NCBI GenBank assembly: GCA_900545655.1
Contig: UQZY01000017.1
Location: 1-40,554, forward strand
Reading direction: 5' to 3'
DNA length: 40,554 nucleotides
DNA from: an uncultured Oscillospiraceae bacterium
GTDB lineage: Bacteria; Bacillota; Clostridia; Oscillospirales; Acutalibacteraceae
The notes under the pieces are model-generated. The model searched no databases. It had not been told where the DNA came from and worked only from the letters and a program-made list of their open reading frames with translations. Of this stretch, positions 1 through 8,118 are shown one piece after another; the first letter of the stretch is position 1; every line of letters starts with the position of its first letter. The position numbers and the translations under genes were made by a program.

Positions 1-60
1 TTGCATGTGTTAGGCACGCCGCCAGCGTTCGTCCTGAGCCAGGATCAAACTCTCTGATTA
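1..60 (-). rRNA. rrs: 16S ribosomal RNA, 5' end (partial)
   Basis: Read on the minus strand, positions 53-34 match the universal bacterial 16S start (AGAGTTTGATCCTGGCTCAG), followed by GACGAACGCTGGCGGCGTGC and CTAACACATGCAA. The rest of the gene lies beyond the left edge. Counting back from E. coli position 8 (at 53) puts the mature 5' end near 60. The GACGAACGCTGGCGGCGTGCCTAACAC form fits Clostridia, especially Ruminococcus relatives, but so few bases cannot fix the genus. Confidence 0.96.
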
Positions 61-266
61 ATTGTATAATTACGTCTGTGGAATTTACAGACGAAACTAT
101 CTCAGTTAGCTTTTAGCTCATTACTTTTGCTGACATTTCTCAATGTCTTTTTCAAACTCATTGTTCGAAATTCTGTACGAAATCTCAATTGAAATTTCAG
201 GGTCCATTTCTAGTTTGTCGTTGTTTAATTTTCAAGGTACATATGCGCTCGGGCTTTCCAAAGCGC
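61..266 (-). other. rRNA operon leader (pre-16S)
   Basis: This is the transcribed leader between the rRNA promoter and mature 16S, read right to left. It contains the ACCTTGAAAATTAAACAA stretch often seen in pre-16S leaders of Clostridia. A 7-bp hairpin (73-79 with 87-93) lies just before the 16S start and is a plausible part of the RNase III processing stem. No protein gene is seen here. Confidence 0.65.
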
Positions 267-272
267 TCGATT

Positions 273-302
273 AATATACCACGCCTAAGCCCGTAATGTC
301 AA
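273..302 (-). promoter_or_regulatory. Promoter of the rRNA operon
   Basis: On the minus strand the -35 hexamer is TTGACA (302-297) and the -10 is TATATT (278-273), with an 18-base spacer. Transcription would start near 266 and run leftward into 16S rRNA. The perfect -35 and the position about 210 bases before 16S fit a vegetative sigma-A rRNA promoter. Confidence 0.75.
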
Positions 303-551
303 CAACTATTTTTGGATTTTTTCAAAATTTTTGAGAAAACTAATAAAAATGATAACAGCACAATTTAAAAGGTTAAATATTTACCAAATAAATACAGCCT
401 CTGAATCGGTTGCTTTTATCCGAGAAGGTTGTGTGAAAAATCGTGTAAAAGCTCGCGTTACAGGTTTATTAGTGTGCAACATCAATTCATTGTCACTAAA
501 CAAGTACAAGTCATTATCACCGAACAAGATAAACGAAAGGAATAATACCCT
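303..551. other. Spacer between the rRNA promoter and sleB
   Basis: This AT-rich divergent spacer has no convincing gene. It must carry the sleB promoter. I could not place a sigma-G or sigma-A promoter with confidence. Two imperfect copies of a 24-bp unit (487-510 and 511-534, sharing TCATT, TCAC and AACAAG) sit directly before the sleB ribosome binding site (AAAGGA near 536). Confidence 0.5.
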
Positions 552-1421
552 ATGATAAGCAAAATAACAGAAAGAAAATCAAAAATAAAACCGCAAAACA
601 AAATCATAGTCGGTGAATTTCCGACAAAAAGTTCAACTGAAAAGGTTCCCGGCGATGGATCCCTTAGCGTAAAATCGTCGAATTACACTTCTTCATTCGG
701 AATTTTACCTACTCACTTCAGAGTAATATTTTCCGTTCTCGCGGCGTTTACATTGCTCTTACTGATAGTATCTCTCGTTGCAAACAAGCTTCCTGATTCC
801 CTGTCGCAAAAAGCATCCGACGTGAATGCCGTGCAGGTTCTTTCGAAATACGGCTCAACCGGCGAAGAGGTCAGGAGGATACAAAAAAAGCTAAAGGAAC
901 TCGGATATAATCCCGGCACCGTGGACGGAGTATACGGCAGCAGGACAAAAAATGCGGTGATTGCATTTCAGAAGCATTGCGGACTCACTGCGGACGGAAT
1001 CGCAGGGCCGAAGACCCTTTTGTATCTCGGCCTCGGTTCGGGGACAGGTTCATCGTCCGGAAAATATACTGCTGCCGACCTGAATTTGCTGGCGCGCCTT
1101 ATTTCTGCGGAGGCTCGCGGCGAATCGTACACCGGGCAGGTGGCTGTCGGGGCGGTTGTGCTTAACAGGGTTGCGCACTCGTCGTTCCCCGACACCATCT
1201 CCGGTGTCATATATCAAAACGGAGCCTTTTCATGCGTGAGAGATTCAAACTGGTACGCCGCGGTAACAGACTCCGCAAAGCGCGCAGCAAGGGATGCCAT
1301 AAACGGATGGGATCCCACAGGAGGAGCAATATACTATTACAATCCGTCCACGGCAAAGAGCGCTTGGATAAGGAAACGCCCGATAACAACGTATATAGGT
1401 AACCATGTGTTTTGCAAATAA
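552..1421 (+). CDS. sleB: Spore cortex-lytic enzyme SleB-like hydrolase
   Basis: 289 aa. SleB is a lytic transglycosylase that opens muramic-delta-lactam cortex peptidoglycan during spore germination. Seen here: a basic N-terminal stretch (1-55), one membrane segment (about 57-77), a peptidoglycan-binding domain (about 98-158, with GSTGEEVRRIQKKL and DGVYG), a Gly/Ser linker, and a cell-wall hydrolase domain (about 175-289) with the SAEARGE motif, whose Glu187 matches the catalytic acid of the family. The start follows AAAGGA. The 55-residue pre-membrane segment is longer than the usual SleB signal peptide, so the protein may be membrane-anchored or the start misjudged, though no later Met lies near the segment. 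YpeB, the usual partner, is not adjacent. Confidence 0.88.
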   Translation: MISKITERKSKIKPQNKIIVGEFPTKSSTEKVPGDGSLSVKSSNYTSSFGILPTHFRVIFSVLAAFTLLLLIVSLVANKLPDSLSQKASDVNAVQVLSKYGSTGEEVRRIQKKLKELGYNPGTVDGVYGSRTKNAVIAFQKHCGLTADGIAGPKTLLYLGLGSGTGSSSGKYTAADLNLLARLISAEARGESYTGQVAVGAVVLNRVAHSSFPDTISGVIYQNGAFSCVRDSNWYAAVTDSAKRAARDAINGWDPTGGAIYYYNPSTAKSAWIRKRPITTYIGNHVFCK

Positions 1422-1480
1422 AAATCTCTAAGTATTTTGCAAGTGAAAACTCTAAGTATTTTGCAAGTGAAAGCTTAGAG
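1407..1480. repeat. Three tandem copies of a 24-26-bp unit across the sleB stop codon
   Basis: Copies lie at 1407-1432, 1433-1456 and 1457-1480. The unit reads TATTTTGCAAGTGAAAACTC plus TAAG; copies 2 and 3 are nearly identical and copy 1 contains the last sleB codons (VFCK) and its stop. The sequence suggests recent duplication of the gene's 3' end. Confidence 0.75.
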
Positions 1481-1800
1481 ACCGTTTGATAAGCAGGAGC
1501 AAATTTCTAAAGGTCGAAATTTCAAGGGTCTTTTTTCATTGAACACACTCTTAAAGGATGAAATTTCAAGGCGGATTAAATTGTGAAAAATATATTATTT
1601 TGAAGTGTGTTGCAATTTCAAAGCTATAAAAAATTTTTATGCCGAAGCCGGGAAATAAAGCAAAGCCGGGCTGTCACTTTGCGAGGCTTTTTGACAAAAG
1701 CATATTGGACTTTTAAGCGAGAAACCAATTCTTCCTTATGAACACTCATCCAAATACCGTAAGTTGTTAAAAAAGTATCATAGTTTGTATCAAAGTATAT
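1481..1800. other. Non-coding spacer with degenerate repeats
   Basis: This AT-rich stretch has no credible gene. Two related segments, 1506-1527 and 1549-1571, share TAAAGG and GAAATTTCAAGG. A short GCAAAG/CTTTGC hairpin near 1660-1685, followed by GGCTTTTT, may act as a weak terminator for sleB. Confidence 0.4.
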
Positions 1801-1806
1801 CAAAGT

Positions 1807-1836
1807 TATACACTTTTTTCGTACCTTTTGTATAAT
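1807..1836 (+). promoter_or_regulatory. Possible promoter of the alcohol dehydrogenase gene
   Basis: A perfect TATAAT lies at 1831-1836. The best -35 is poor (TATACA, 1807-1812, 18-base spacer). It would give a leader of about 130 bases before the ATG at 1970. Just upstream are direct repeats of TATCAAAGTA type (about 1777-1806) that could bind an activator. Confidence 0.35.
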
Positions 1837-1969
1837 GAAAAGCTCCGTATTTTTGGTAAATTGCCGAAATAGTCTCCCTCTCTCCTTTTTCGCTTTAAAT
1901 TTTAGTCCCCATGCTTTATACTATAGGGGATCTTTAAAAACAAAAAGAAAGGTTATGGAGGTAGAAATT

Positions 1970-3226
1970 ATGGATTTAAAGTGGACTCTGAAAAAAGCAG
2001 GCTGGAGAGGAATTGAAGTAATCTTCACAGGCGCCATGTACGCTTGGGGATGGTTCTTCCCGGATCCCATCATCATCGACGGACCGGGCAGCGTTAAAAA
2101 GCTTCCTTCAGTTATCAAGCAGAGAGGTATAGACAAGGTTCTCGTAGTAACAGACCCCGGTCTCATGAGCCTCAATCTTCTTGGTTCGCTTTTTGAAGAA
2201 CTCAAAAATGCAAACGTGCAGTACGCTCTCTACGATCAGACACAGCCGAACCCGACTGTTCAGAATATTGAAGACGCACTGAAGATCTACAACGAAAACG
2301 GTTGTCAGGCTGTTATCGCTTTCGGCGGCGGTTCACCTATGGACTGTGCAAAGGCAACAATCGCCAGAGTTGCAAGACCTAATCGTCCCGTAAAGAAAAT
2401 GAGCGGTACTTTCATGGTTGTTCTTCCCGCACTCAAGATGAACGGACTTATTCCGCCGCCGCTCTTTGCTGTACCGACAACAGCAGGTACAGGCTCAGAG
2501 ACAACAATCGCAGCAGTTGTAACAGACCCGGATACACACGACAAGTTCCCCATCATGGACCCGTTTATCCGTGCAAAGTATGCAGTACTCGATCCGGAAC
2601 TTACAGTAGGTCTTCCGAAGCATATCACTTCAACAACAGGTATGGATGCTCTCACCCATGCTGTTGAGGGATACACAAACATCTGGTACAACAACAAGAA
2701 GTTCAACAATTACGGTGTAAAGGCTGTACAGATCATCTTCAAGTATCTTGAGCGTGCATACAATGACGGCACCGACATCGAGGCAAGAGGACAGCTTCTT
2801 CTCGCTTCATACTATGCAGGCATGTGCTTTACACGTGGCGGCGTAGGCTACGTACACGGAATCGGACACAGACTCGGTGGTCTCTACGGAGTTCCTCACG
2901 GTCTTGCAATGTCAGTAATTCTTCCTCATGTTATGTCAGAGGAGTTGCTTGGACCATACGTTTACGACAAACTTGCAGAGCTTGCTGACGCTGTCGGAAT
3001 TACCGGTGCTTCTCAGGAAGAAAAGGCAAAGGCATTTGTTGCTGAAATTCGCGCTATGAACGAAAGAATGAACATTCCTACAGGCTTTGACTGCATTCAG
3101 GAGAAAGACATTCCTACTATCGCTGAGCGTTGTATGGCAGAAACAAACCCGACATATCCTGTAAAGCATATCTTCACACAGAGCGAGATTGAGTCATTCA
3201 TCCGCAACCACCTTATGATTAAATAA
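1970..3226 (+). CDS. Iron-containing alcohol dehydrogenase
   Basis: 418 aa, NAD(P)-dependent metal-containing (type III) alcohol dehydrogenase, which interconverts alcohols with aldehydes or ketones, typically in fermentation. Visible: the dinucleotide-binding GGGSPMD (119-125), TTAGTGSE (170-177), and metal ligands Asp226 and His230 (MDALTHAVEGY), His296 (YVHGIGH) and His310 (VPHG), with the 4- and 14-residue spacings known from FucO-type enzymes. The start at 1970 is chosen because GGAGGT lies 7 bases upstream; an in-frame ATG at 1955 and the longer reading frame from 1835 precede this site. The N-terminal 30 residues are longer and more hydrophobic than in classic members. It is a single-gene unit with its own terminator. 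Substrate cannot be inferred. Confidence 0.9.
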   Translation: MDLKWTLKKAGWRGIEVIFTGAMYAWGWFFPDPIIIDGPGSVKKLPSVIKQRGIDKVLVVTDPGLMSLNLLGSLFEELKNANVQYALYDQTQPNPTVQNIEDALKIYNENGCQAVIAFGGGSPMDCAKATIARVARPNRPVKKMSGTFMVVLPALKMNGLIPPPLFAVPTTAGTGSETTIAAVVTDPDTHDKFPIMDPFIRAKYAVLDPELTVGLPKHITSTTGMDALTHAVEGYTNIWYNNKKFNNYGVKAVQIIFKYLERAYNDGTDIEARGQLLLASYYAGMCFTRGGVGYVHGIGHRLGGLYGVPHGLAMSVILPHVMSEELLGPYVYDKLAELADAVGITGASQEEKAKAFVAEIRAMNERMNIPTGFDCIQEKDIPTIAERCMAETNPTYPVKHIFTQSEIESFIRNHLMIK

Positions 3227-3267
3227 TCATAAAGGACTGTGTTGAAAATACTTAATAGCAAGTAACG

Positions 3268-3303
3268 AAAAGGCGCACAGCAAATGCTCTGCGCCTTTTT
3301 TAT
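3268..3303 (+). terminator. Intrinsic terminator after the alcohol dehydrogenase gene
   Basis: The arms AAGGCGCA and TGCGCCTT, extended by AGC/GCT with one mismatch, close a 4-base loop and are followed directly by TTTTTT. Confidence 0.88.
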
Positions 3304-3397
3304 AAGTACGGAAAACGGCAACGAAACACTACAGATAGGGTATTCAAAAAGCACAAAACACAACACACGGTTATCAACTGCATATTTTTTAAAACGC

Positions 3398-3426
3398 TTG
3401 TTATTATGGTAAAATTAGTGTATACT
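3398..3426 (+). promoter_or_regulatory. Candidate promoter of the glucan-degradation operon
   Basis: TTGTTA (3398-3403) and TATACT (3421-3426) are separated by 17 bases. Transcription would start near 3433 and give a leader of about 240 bases before glgP. Confidence 0.5.
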
Positions 3427-3477
3427 TATATATTATTTTGATTATTATTTTAATAAACTGTTACTTATTTGTTAACA

Positions 3478-3572
3478 GGGCGATACTTTCTTTCCGATGC
3501 CTGATAATCGATTTTTCAATGCTTGCCGGTCAGGTTTTTCAGAAATCGGCAGCAGAGTTTTTCGTAATCGCC
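3478..3572 (+). promoter_or_regulatory. Structured leader upstream of glgP (unassigned)
   Basis: Three nested pairings can be drawn by eye: GGCGATAC (3479-3486) with GTAATCGCC (3564-3572, one bulge), CCGAT (3494-3498) with ATCGG (3545-3549), and CCTGA (3500-3504) with TCAGG (3530-3534). The element ends 100 bases before the glgP start. I do not recognise a known riboswitch class. Confidence 0.35.
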
Positions 3573-3672
3573 AATCAAGTTCATCGGTGTCTTAATGGTA
3601 ATTAAAAAAACAAACAGGCGTGTAAGGGATTACTTCTTTCACGACCGAATATATTTTCCTTTAGGTGGTTTT

Positions 3673-6078
3673 ATGGCAGACTTCTCAATAACAAAAGACG
3701 AATTCAAAGCACAACTCGTATCCAAGCTTTCACATCTCTACGGCGTAAGCCCTGACGTAGCTGACGAATCGCAGATTTACAAGGCAGTCGCAACAATAGT
3801 AAAGGAATACCTCACAAAGGGCTGTTACGAGTTTAAGGAAACGGTAAAGAAAAACGACAATGCAAAAGCCGTTTACTATATGTGTATGGAATTCCTTATG
3901 GGTCGTTCCCTTAAAAATAATCTTTACAACTTAAACCTCACATCCGTGGCAAAAGAGGCTCTTTCCGACCTCGGCATGAGCCTTGACAAGCTCTATGAGT
4001 GTGAGCCGGACGCAGGTCTCGGAAACGGAGGACTCGGACGACTTGCAGCATGTTATCTGGACGCACTTGCGACCGGAGAATATGCATCGATGGGTTACTC
4101 AATTCTCTACGAATGCGGTATCTTCAAGCAAAAGCTGGTTGACGGATGGCAGACCGAGTTACCGGATTACTGGCTTCCGGGCGGTGAGGTTTGGCTCACC
4201 GAAAAGGATGATCTTAAGCTTACGGTAAACTTCGGCGGAGACCTTGAGTGTAGTTGGGATCAAGGATTTTTCGACGCAAAGATTTCCAACGCCACCTCGG
4301 TTATCGCCACTCCTTACGACATGATTGTTCCCGGAAAAGACGGAAAGGGTTACTCACGCTTAAGACTTTGGAAAGCCGATTCCCCGGGATTTGATATGTC
4401 ACTTTTCAATCAGGGAGACTATATACGAGCAGTTGAGCAGCAGGCTATGGCGGAGGTTATTTGCAAGGTTCTCTACCCTGCCGACAATCATCCGGAGGGA
4501 AAAAGCCTTCGTCTTCGTCAGCAGTATTTCCTTGTTTCGGCTTCTGTTCAGGATATCGTAAGGCGTCATCTTCGCCAAAACAAGACGATAGATTCAATAC
4601 CGTCAAAGATGGCCATACACATAAATGACACACATCCTACATTGGCAATTCCCGAGCTTATGAGAATTTGCCTTGACGACTGCGGATACAGCTGGGACGA
4701 TGCATGGAAAATTGTAACCCAGACCTTTGCATATACCAACCACACCGTTATGAAGGAGGCTCTCGAATGCTGGCCTGAGGATATCTTCCTCTCTCTCCTT
4801 CCGCGAATCTACCAGATTGTCAAAGAGATTGACAACAGATACCGCGCATTCATCTGGGATGTCACACATGATGCCGACAAGGTTGAAGAGATGGCTATCG
4901 TTTCAAACGGAATTATCAGAATGGCAAATCTCTGCGTTGCAACATGCCACAGCGTAAACGGAGTTTCCACTCTTCACAGTGAGCTTCTTAAAACCACCGT
5001 GTTCAGCGACTTTTACAAGCTCACACCGAAGAAATTCACTAACGTCACAAACGGTATCGCTCACAGACGTTGGCTTTGTCAGTCAAACCCACGCCTTACG
5101 GATTATATCTCCGGGCTTATCGGATCAAACTTTGTATATGACGGCATGGAGCTTGAAAAGCTTAAAGCATTCAAGGATGATCCTGCTGTTCTGAATAAAA
5201 TCACCGAAATCAAGAGAGAAAACAAGATAGAATTCGCAAAGTATATCCACGAAACACAGGGTATAGAGATTGACCCTGATTCAATCTTTGATGTACAGGT
5301 TAAGCGACTTCACGAGTACAAAAGACAGCACCTTAATGCGCTGGATATCGTAAACAACTATCTTCTTCTCAAGGAAAATCCGGATATGGACTTTACCAAG
5401 AGAACATATATCTTCGGCGCAAAAGCCGCGTCGGGCTACTTCATGGCAAAAAAAATCATCAGCTTTATATGTAACCTTGCCGAGGTCATAAACAACGACC
5501 CCGACATCAAGGGCAAGATAAAGGTGGTTTACCTTGAGGATTACAATGTATCCCTCGCCGAAAAGCTTATGCCGGCAGCGGATATCAGCGAACAGATATC
5601 CCTTGCGGGAACAGAAGCTTCCGGAACAGGTAACATGAAACTCATGATAAACGGAGCCGTAACACTCGGTACGCTTGACGGCGCAAACATAGAAATTCAT
5701 GACTCTGTCGGAGAGGACAACATCTTTATCTTCGGTATGAAAACACCGGAGGTCGAAGAGCTTTCAAAGCGTTATGATCCCTACGGCTACTACAGCAGCA
5801 GCCAAGATATTCGCAGAATCATAGATTTTATAAACAAAGGCGTAAACGGCAAGCAATTCCCCGAGATTGCAAACATCATTCACAACGACCCGTATATGGT
5901 CATAGCGGATTATGCGGATTATCACAGAGTCCGTGAAGAGGTCGTAAATGCGTACAACGACAAAACGCGTTGGGCAAAGATGTCGCTTATGAACACCGCA
6001 AGCGCGGGCATCTTTGCGGCAGACAGGGCAATCAGGGAGTACGCAAACAATATCTGGCATATCTCCCCCATTGAATAA
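3673..6078 (+). CDS. glgP: Glycogen/alpha-glucan phosphorylase
   Basis: 801 aa, the usual family length. It cleaves alpha-1,4-glucan with phosphate to release glucose-1-phosphate, using pyridoxal phosphate. Visible: EPDAGLGNGGLGRLAACYLD near residue 110, VQVKRLHEYKRQ in the C-terminal domain, and EASGTGNMK with the PLP lysine at Lys656, followed by GTLDGANIEI. The start at 3673 follows AGGTGG; the frame extends back to 3595 but that stretch is unlike the family N-terminus. The next gene, 40 bases downstream, encodes a GH13 hydrolase, so the pair probably mobilises stored glycogen or imported maltodextrin in the cytoplasm. Confidence 0.95.
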   Translation: MADFSITKDEFKAQLVSKLSHLYGVSPDVADESQIYKAVATIVKEYLTKGCYEFKETVKKNDNAKAVYYMCMEFLMGRSLKNNLYNLNLTSVAKEALSDLGMSLDKLYECEPDAGLGNGGLGRLAACYLDALATGEYASMGYSILYECGIFKQKLVDGWQTELPDYWLPGGEVWLTEKDDLKLTVNFGGDLECSWDQGFFDAKISNATSVIATPYDMIVPGKDGKGYSRLRLWKADSPGFDMSLFNQGDYIRAVEQQAMAEVICKVLYPADNHPEGKSLRLRQQYFLVSASVQDIVRRHLRQNKTIDSIPSKMAIHINDTHPTLAIPELMRICLDDCGYSWDDAWKIVTQTFAYTNHTVMKEALECWPEDIFLSLLPRIYQIVKEIDNRYRAFIWDVTHDADKVEEMAIVSNGIIRMANLCVATCHSVNGVSTLHSELLKTTVFSDFYKLTPKKFTNVTNGIAHRRWLCQSNPRLTDYISGLIGSNFVYDGMELEKLKAFKDDPAVLNKITEIKRENKIEFAKYIHETQGIEIDPDSIFDVQVKRLHEYKRQHLNALDIVNNYLLLKENPDMDFTKRTYIFGAKAASGYFMAKKIISFICNLAEVINNDPDIKGKIKVVYLEDYNVSLAEKLMPAADISEQISLAGTEASGTGNMKLMINGAVTLGTLDGANIEIHDSVGEDNIFIFGMKTPEVEELSKRYDPYGYYSSSQDIRRIIDFINKGVNGKQFPEIANIIHNDPYMVIADYADYHRVREEVVNAYNDKTRWAKMSLMNTASAGIFAADRAIREYANNIWHISPIE

Positions 6079-6118
6079 ACCGACAGGTTAAATTTTATAA
6101 AACGAAGGAAAATTAAAA

Positions 6119-8026
6119 ATGCTTTATAATTCAAGGGACAAGAATTATAAAACAGAATACGGTGCCGTAGCCACGGGAACCGCTTTTAAGTTCCGTCTGC
6201 TTCTCCCGAGTGAAAAACTCGGTGCGGAAACGGAGAGGGCTTGCCTTGTCATTTATAACGACAAAGACAGAGCAATAATCCACAGATATGATTTTGCACC
6301 GACAAACGAATATGAGGATGACTCAAGGTTCTGGGAGCTTGAATACACTGCAAAGGAAACCGGACTGTACTGGTATAACTTTGAGTATACGGTAGGCTCA
6401 AGAGTTTATCAGGTATATAAGGGAGAGTATTCAACCGGCTATGTAAATGTCCCCGAAAACAGATGGCAGCTCACGGTTTATGACGGATCACAGGTCATTA
6501 ATTCAAAATGGAAGGGCGGAATCATGTATCAGATATTCCCTGACAGATTCTGCAATTCCGGAACAAAAAAAATTGTCCCGCTTGACAGAAACCTCAAGCG
6601 TTGGGGCGAGTTGCCCATGTACACCATGGATCCCCTCTTCGGTGTTTGGAACAACGACTACCAATGCGGAGACCTTAAGGGAATCGAAGAAAAACTTCCG
6701 TACTTAAAATCGCTCAATGTTGATATGATATACTTAAACCCTATCTTTGAGGCACACTCAAATCATAGGTACAACACGGCTGATTATGAGTCAATAGACC
6801 CGCTTCTCGGAAAGGAAGAGGATTTTATTTCACTCTGCATGGAAGCACATAAGCTGGGAATAAAAATAATCCTTGACGGCGTATTCAGCCACACAGGAGA
6901 TGACAGCATTTATTTCAACCGTTATAAGAGATACGACGGTGACGGCGCATACAATTCAAAGTCATCCCCCTATTACAAATGGTACAAATTCAACAACTGG
7001 CCCGACAGTTACAGCTCCTGGTGGGGAATAGATACCCTGCCGGAGACAGATGAAACAAACCCGTCGTACATGGAATTCATCACCGGTAAAAACGGTGTTA
7101 TTGCGAAATGGATGCGCCTCGGAGCAGACGGCTTCCGCCTTGACGTTGCCGATGAGCTTCCGGATGAATTCATAGTTAAGATACGTGAGCGTATAAAAGC
7201 CGAAAATCCGGATGCCTTCCTTCTCGGAGAAGTCTGGGAGGACGCCTCCACAAAAACCGCTTACGGTGTAAGGCGCGAATACCTGCTCGGGAAAGAGCTC
7301 GACAGTGTAATGAACTATCCCTTCAGGGAGGCAATCATTGATTATCTCGTAAATGACAATGCCGAGGACTTTATGGAACGCGTCCTCACGATAACGGAGA
7401 ACTATCCGAAAGAAATCGTGGACGCACTCATGAATCCGCTCGGCACACACGACACCGTGCGTATAATTTCAAGGCTTTCCGGCGAGGATGCCGAAGGACC
7501 TGAAAAAAGTAAAGAATGGCAGGCAGGCTTCTTTCTTTCAACAGAGCAAAAGGAAAGGTGTAAACGCCTTCTGAAAATTGCCGCCGCCATACAGTATACT
7601 CTTCCGGGCTTCCCCTCCGTCTACTACGGAGACGAGGTAGGCATGGAGGGTCTTAAGGATCCCTTTAACCGTCAGGCTTTTCCGTGGGGAAATCTTGATA
7701 TGGATCTCCTCGGATTCTTTGAAAAGCTCGGAAAGATACGTGCAAACAATCATATGCTCAGGGATGCCGAGTTTGTTCCCATATCCGGAGCGGACGGCTG
7801 TATCGCTTATGCAAGAGAAAAAGACGGTAACCCGAAGCACTCAATCATACTCATAGCGAACAGAGCTTCAGAGGCAATTGACTACCGTCTGCCGGATTAT
7901 ATCACAAACCCCATAAAGCTTATCGGTGACGGCGAAATAAGCGAAGACAAACGTACCGTTCATCTTCCGCCTGAAAGCTTCATTCTCTTTGAAAATGTCA
8001 AAGTGTACCTGAAAGAGCAGTTATAG
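6119..8026 (+). CDS. GH13 alpha-glucan hydrolase (cyclomaltodextrinase/neopullulanase-like)
   Basis: 635 aa, cytoplasmic (no signal peptide). An N-terminal beta-rich domain (about 1-130) precedes an alpha-amylase barrel starting at YQIFPDRF. Conserved regions are DGVFSHTG, GFRLDVADE with nucleophile Asp342, LLGEVWED with acid/base Glu371, and LGTHDT with the third catalytic Asp445. The last motif has Thr-His-Asp in place of the common Asn-His-Asp. The N-terminal domain and position after glgP suggest an intracellular cyclodextrinase, neopullulanase or short-branch debranching role that supplies linear chains to the phosphorylase. Exact specificity cannot be read from sequence. GAAGGA precedes the ATG. 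Confidence 0.85.
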   Translation: MLYNSRDKNYKTEYGAVATGTAFKFRLLLPSEKLGAETERACLVIYNDKDRAIIHRYDFAPTNEYEDDSRFWELEYTAKETGLYWYNFEYTVGSRVYQVYKGEYSTGYVNVPENRWQLTVYDGSQVINSKWKGGIMYQIFPDRFCNSGTKKIVPLDRNLKRWGELPMYTMDPLFGVWNNDYQCGDLKGIEEKLPYLKSLNVDMIYLNPIFEAHSNHRYNTADYESIDPLLGKEEDFISLCMEAHKLGIKIILDGVFSHTGDDSIYFNRYKRYDGDGAYNSKSSPYYKWYKFNNWPDSYSSWWGIDTLPETDETNPSYMEFITGKNGVIAKWMRLGADGFRLDVADELPDEFIVKIRERIKAENPDAFLLGEVWEDASTKTAYGVRREYLLGKELDSVMNYPFREAIIDYLVNDNAEDFMERVLTITENYPKEIVDALMNPLGTHDTVRIISRLSGEDAEGPEKSKEWQAGFFLSTEQKERCKRLLKIAAAIQYTLPGFPSVYYGDEVGMEGLKDPFNRQAFPWGNLDMDLLGFFEKLGKIRANNHMLRDAEFVPISGADGCIAYAREKDGNPKHSIILIANRASEAIDYRLPDYITNPIKLIGDGEISEDKRTVHLPPESFILFENVKVYLKEQL

Positions 8027-8057
8027 AACAAAAAACACCGAAACCTTACAAAAAAGT

Positions 8058-8096
8058 TCCGCAGAGAGCGACACCTTTCGCTCCCTGCGGATTTTA
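8058..8096 (+). terminator. Intrinsic terminator of the glgP-GH13 operon
   Basis: TCCGCAG-A-GAGCGA pairs with TCGCTC-C-CTGCGGA around a 6-base loop, then TTTT. It separates the glucan operon from spoIIE. Confidence 0.85.
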
Positions 8097-8118
8097 TACT
8101 TTTACACGGTGATTAAAG

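Noticed and set aside
487..534. Two 24-bp direct repeats as an operator
   Set aside because: The copies are only about two-thirds identical and no palindromic half-sites or promoter could be placed beside them.
331..555. 74-aa open frame before sleB
   Set aside because: It starts at a TTG with no ribosome site, has no recognisable features, contains the 24-bp direct repeats and overlaps the sleB start; better read as spacer.
1764..1785. Rex-type operator (TTGTTAA) before the alcohol dehydrogenase gene
   Set aside because: Only one half-site is present; the second half (GTATCAT) does not match TTAACAA.
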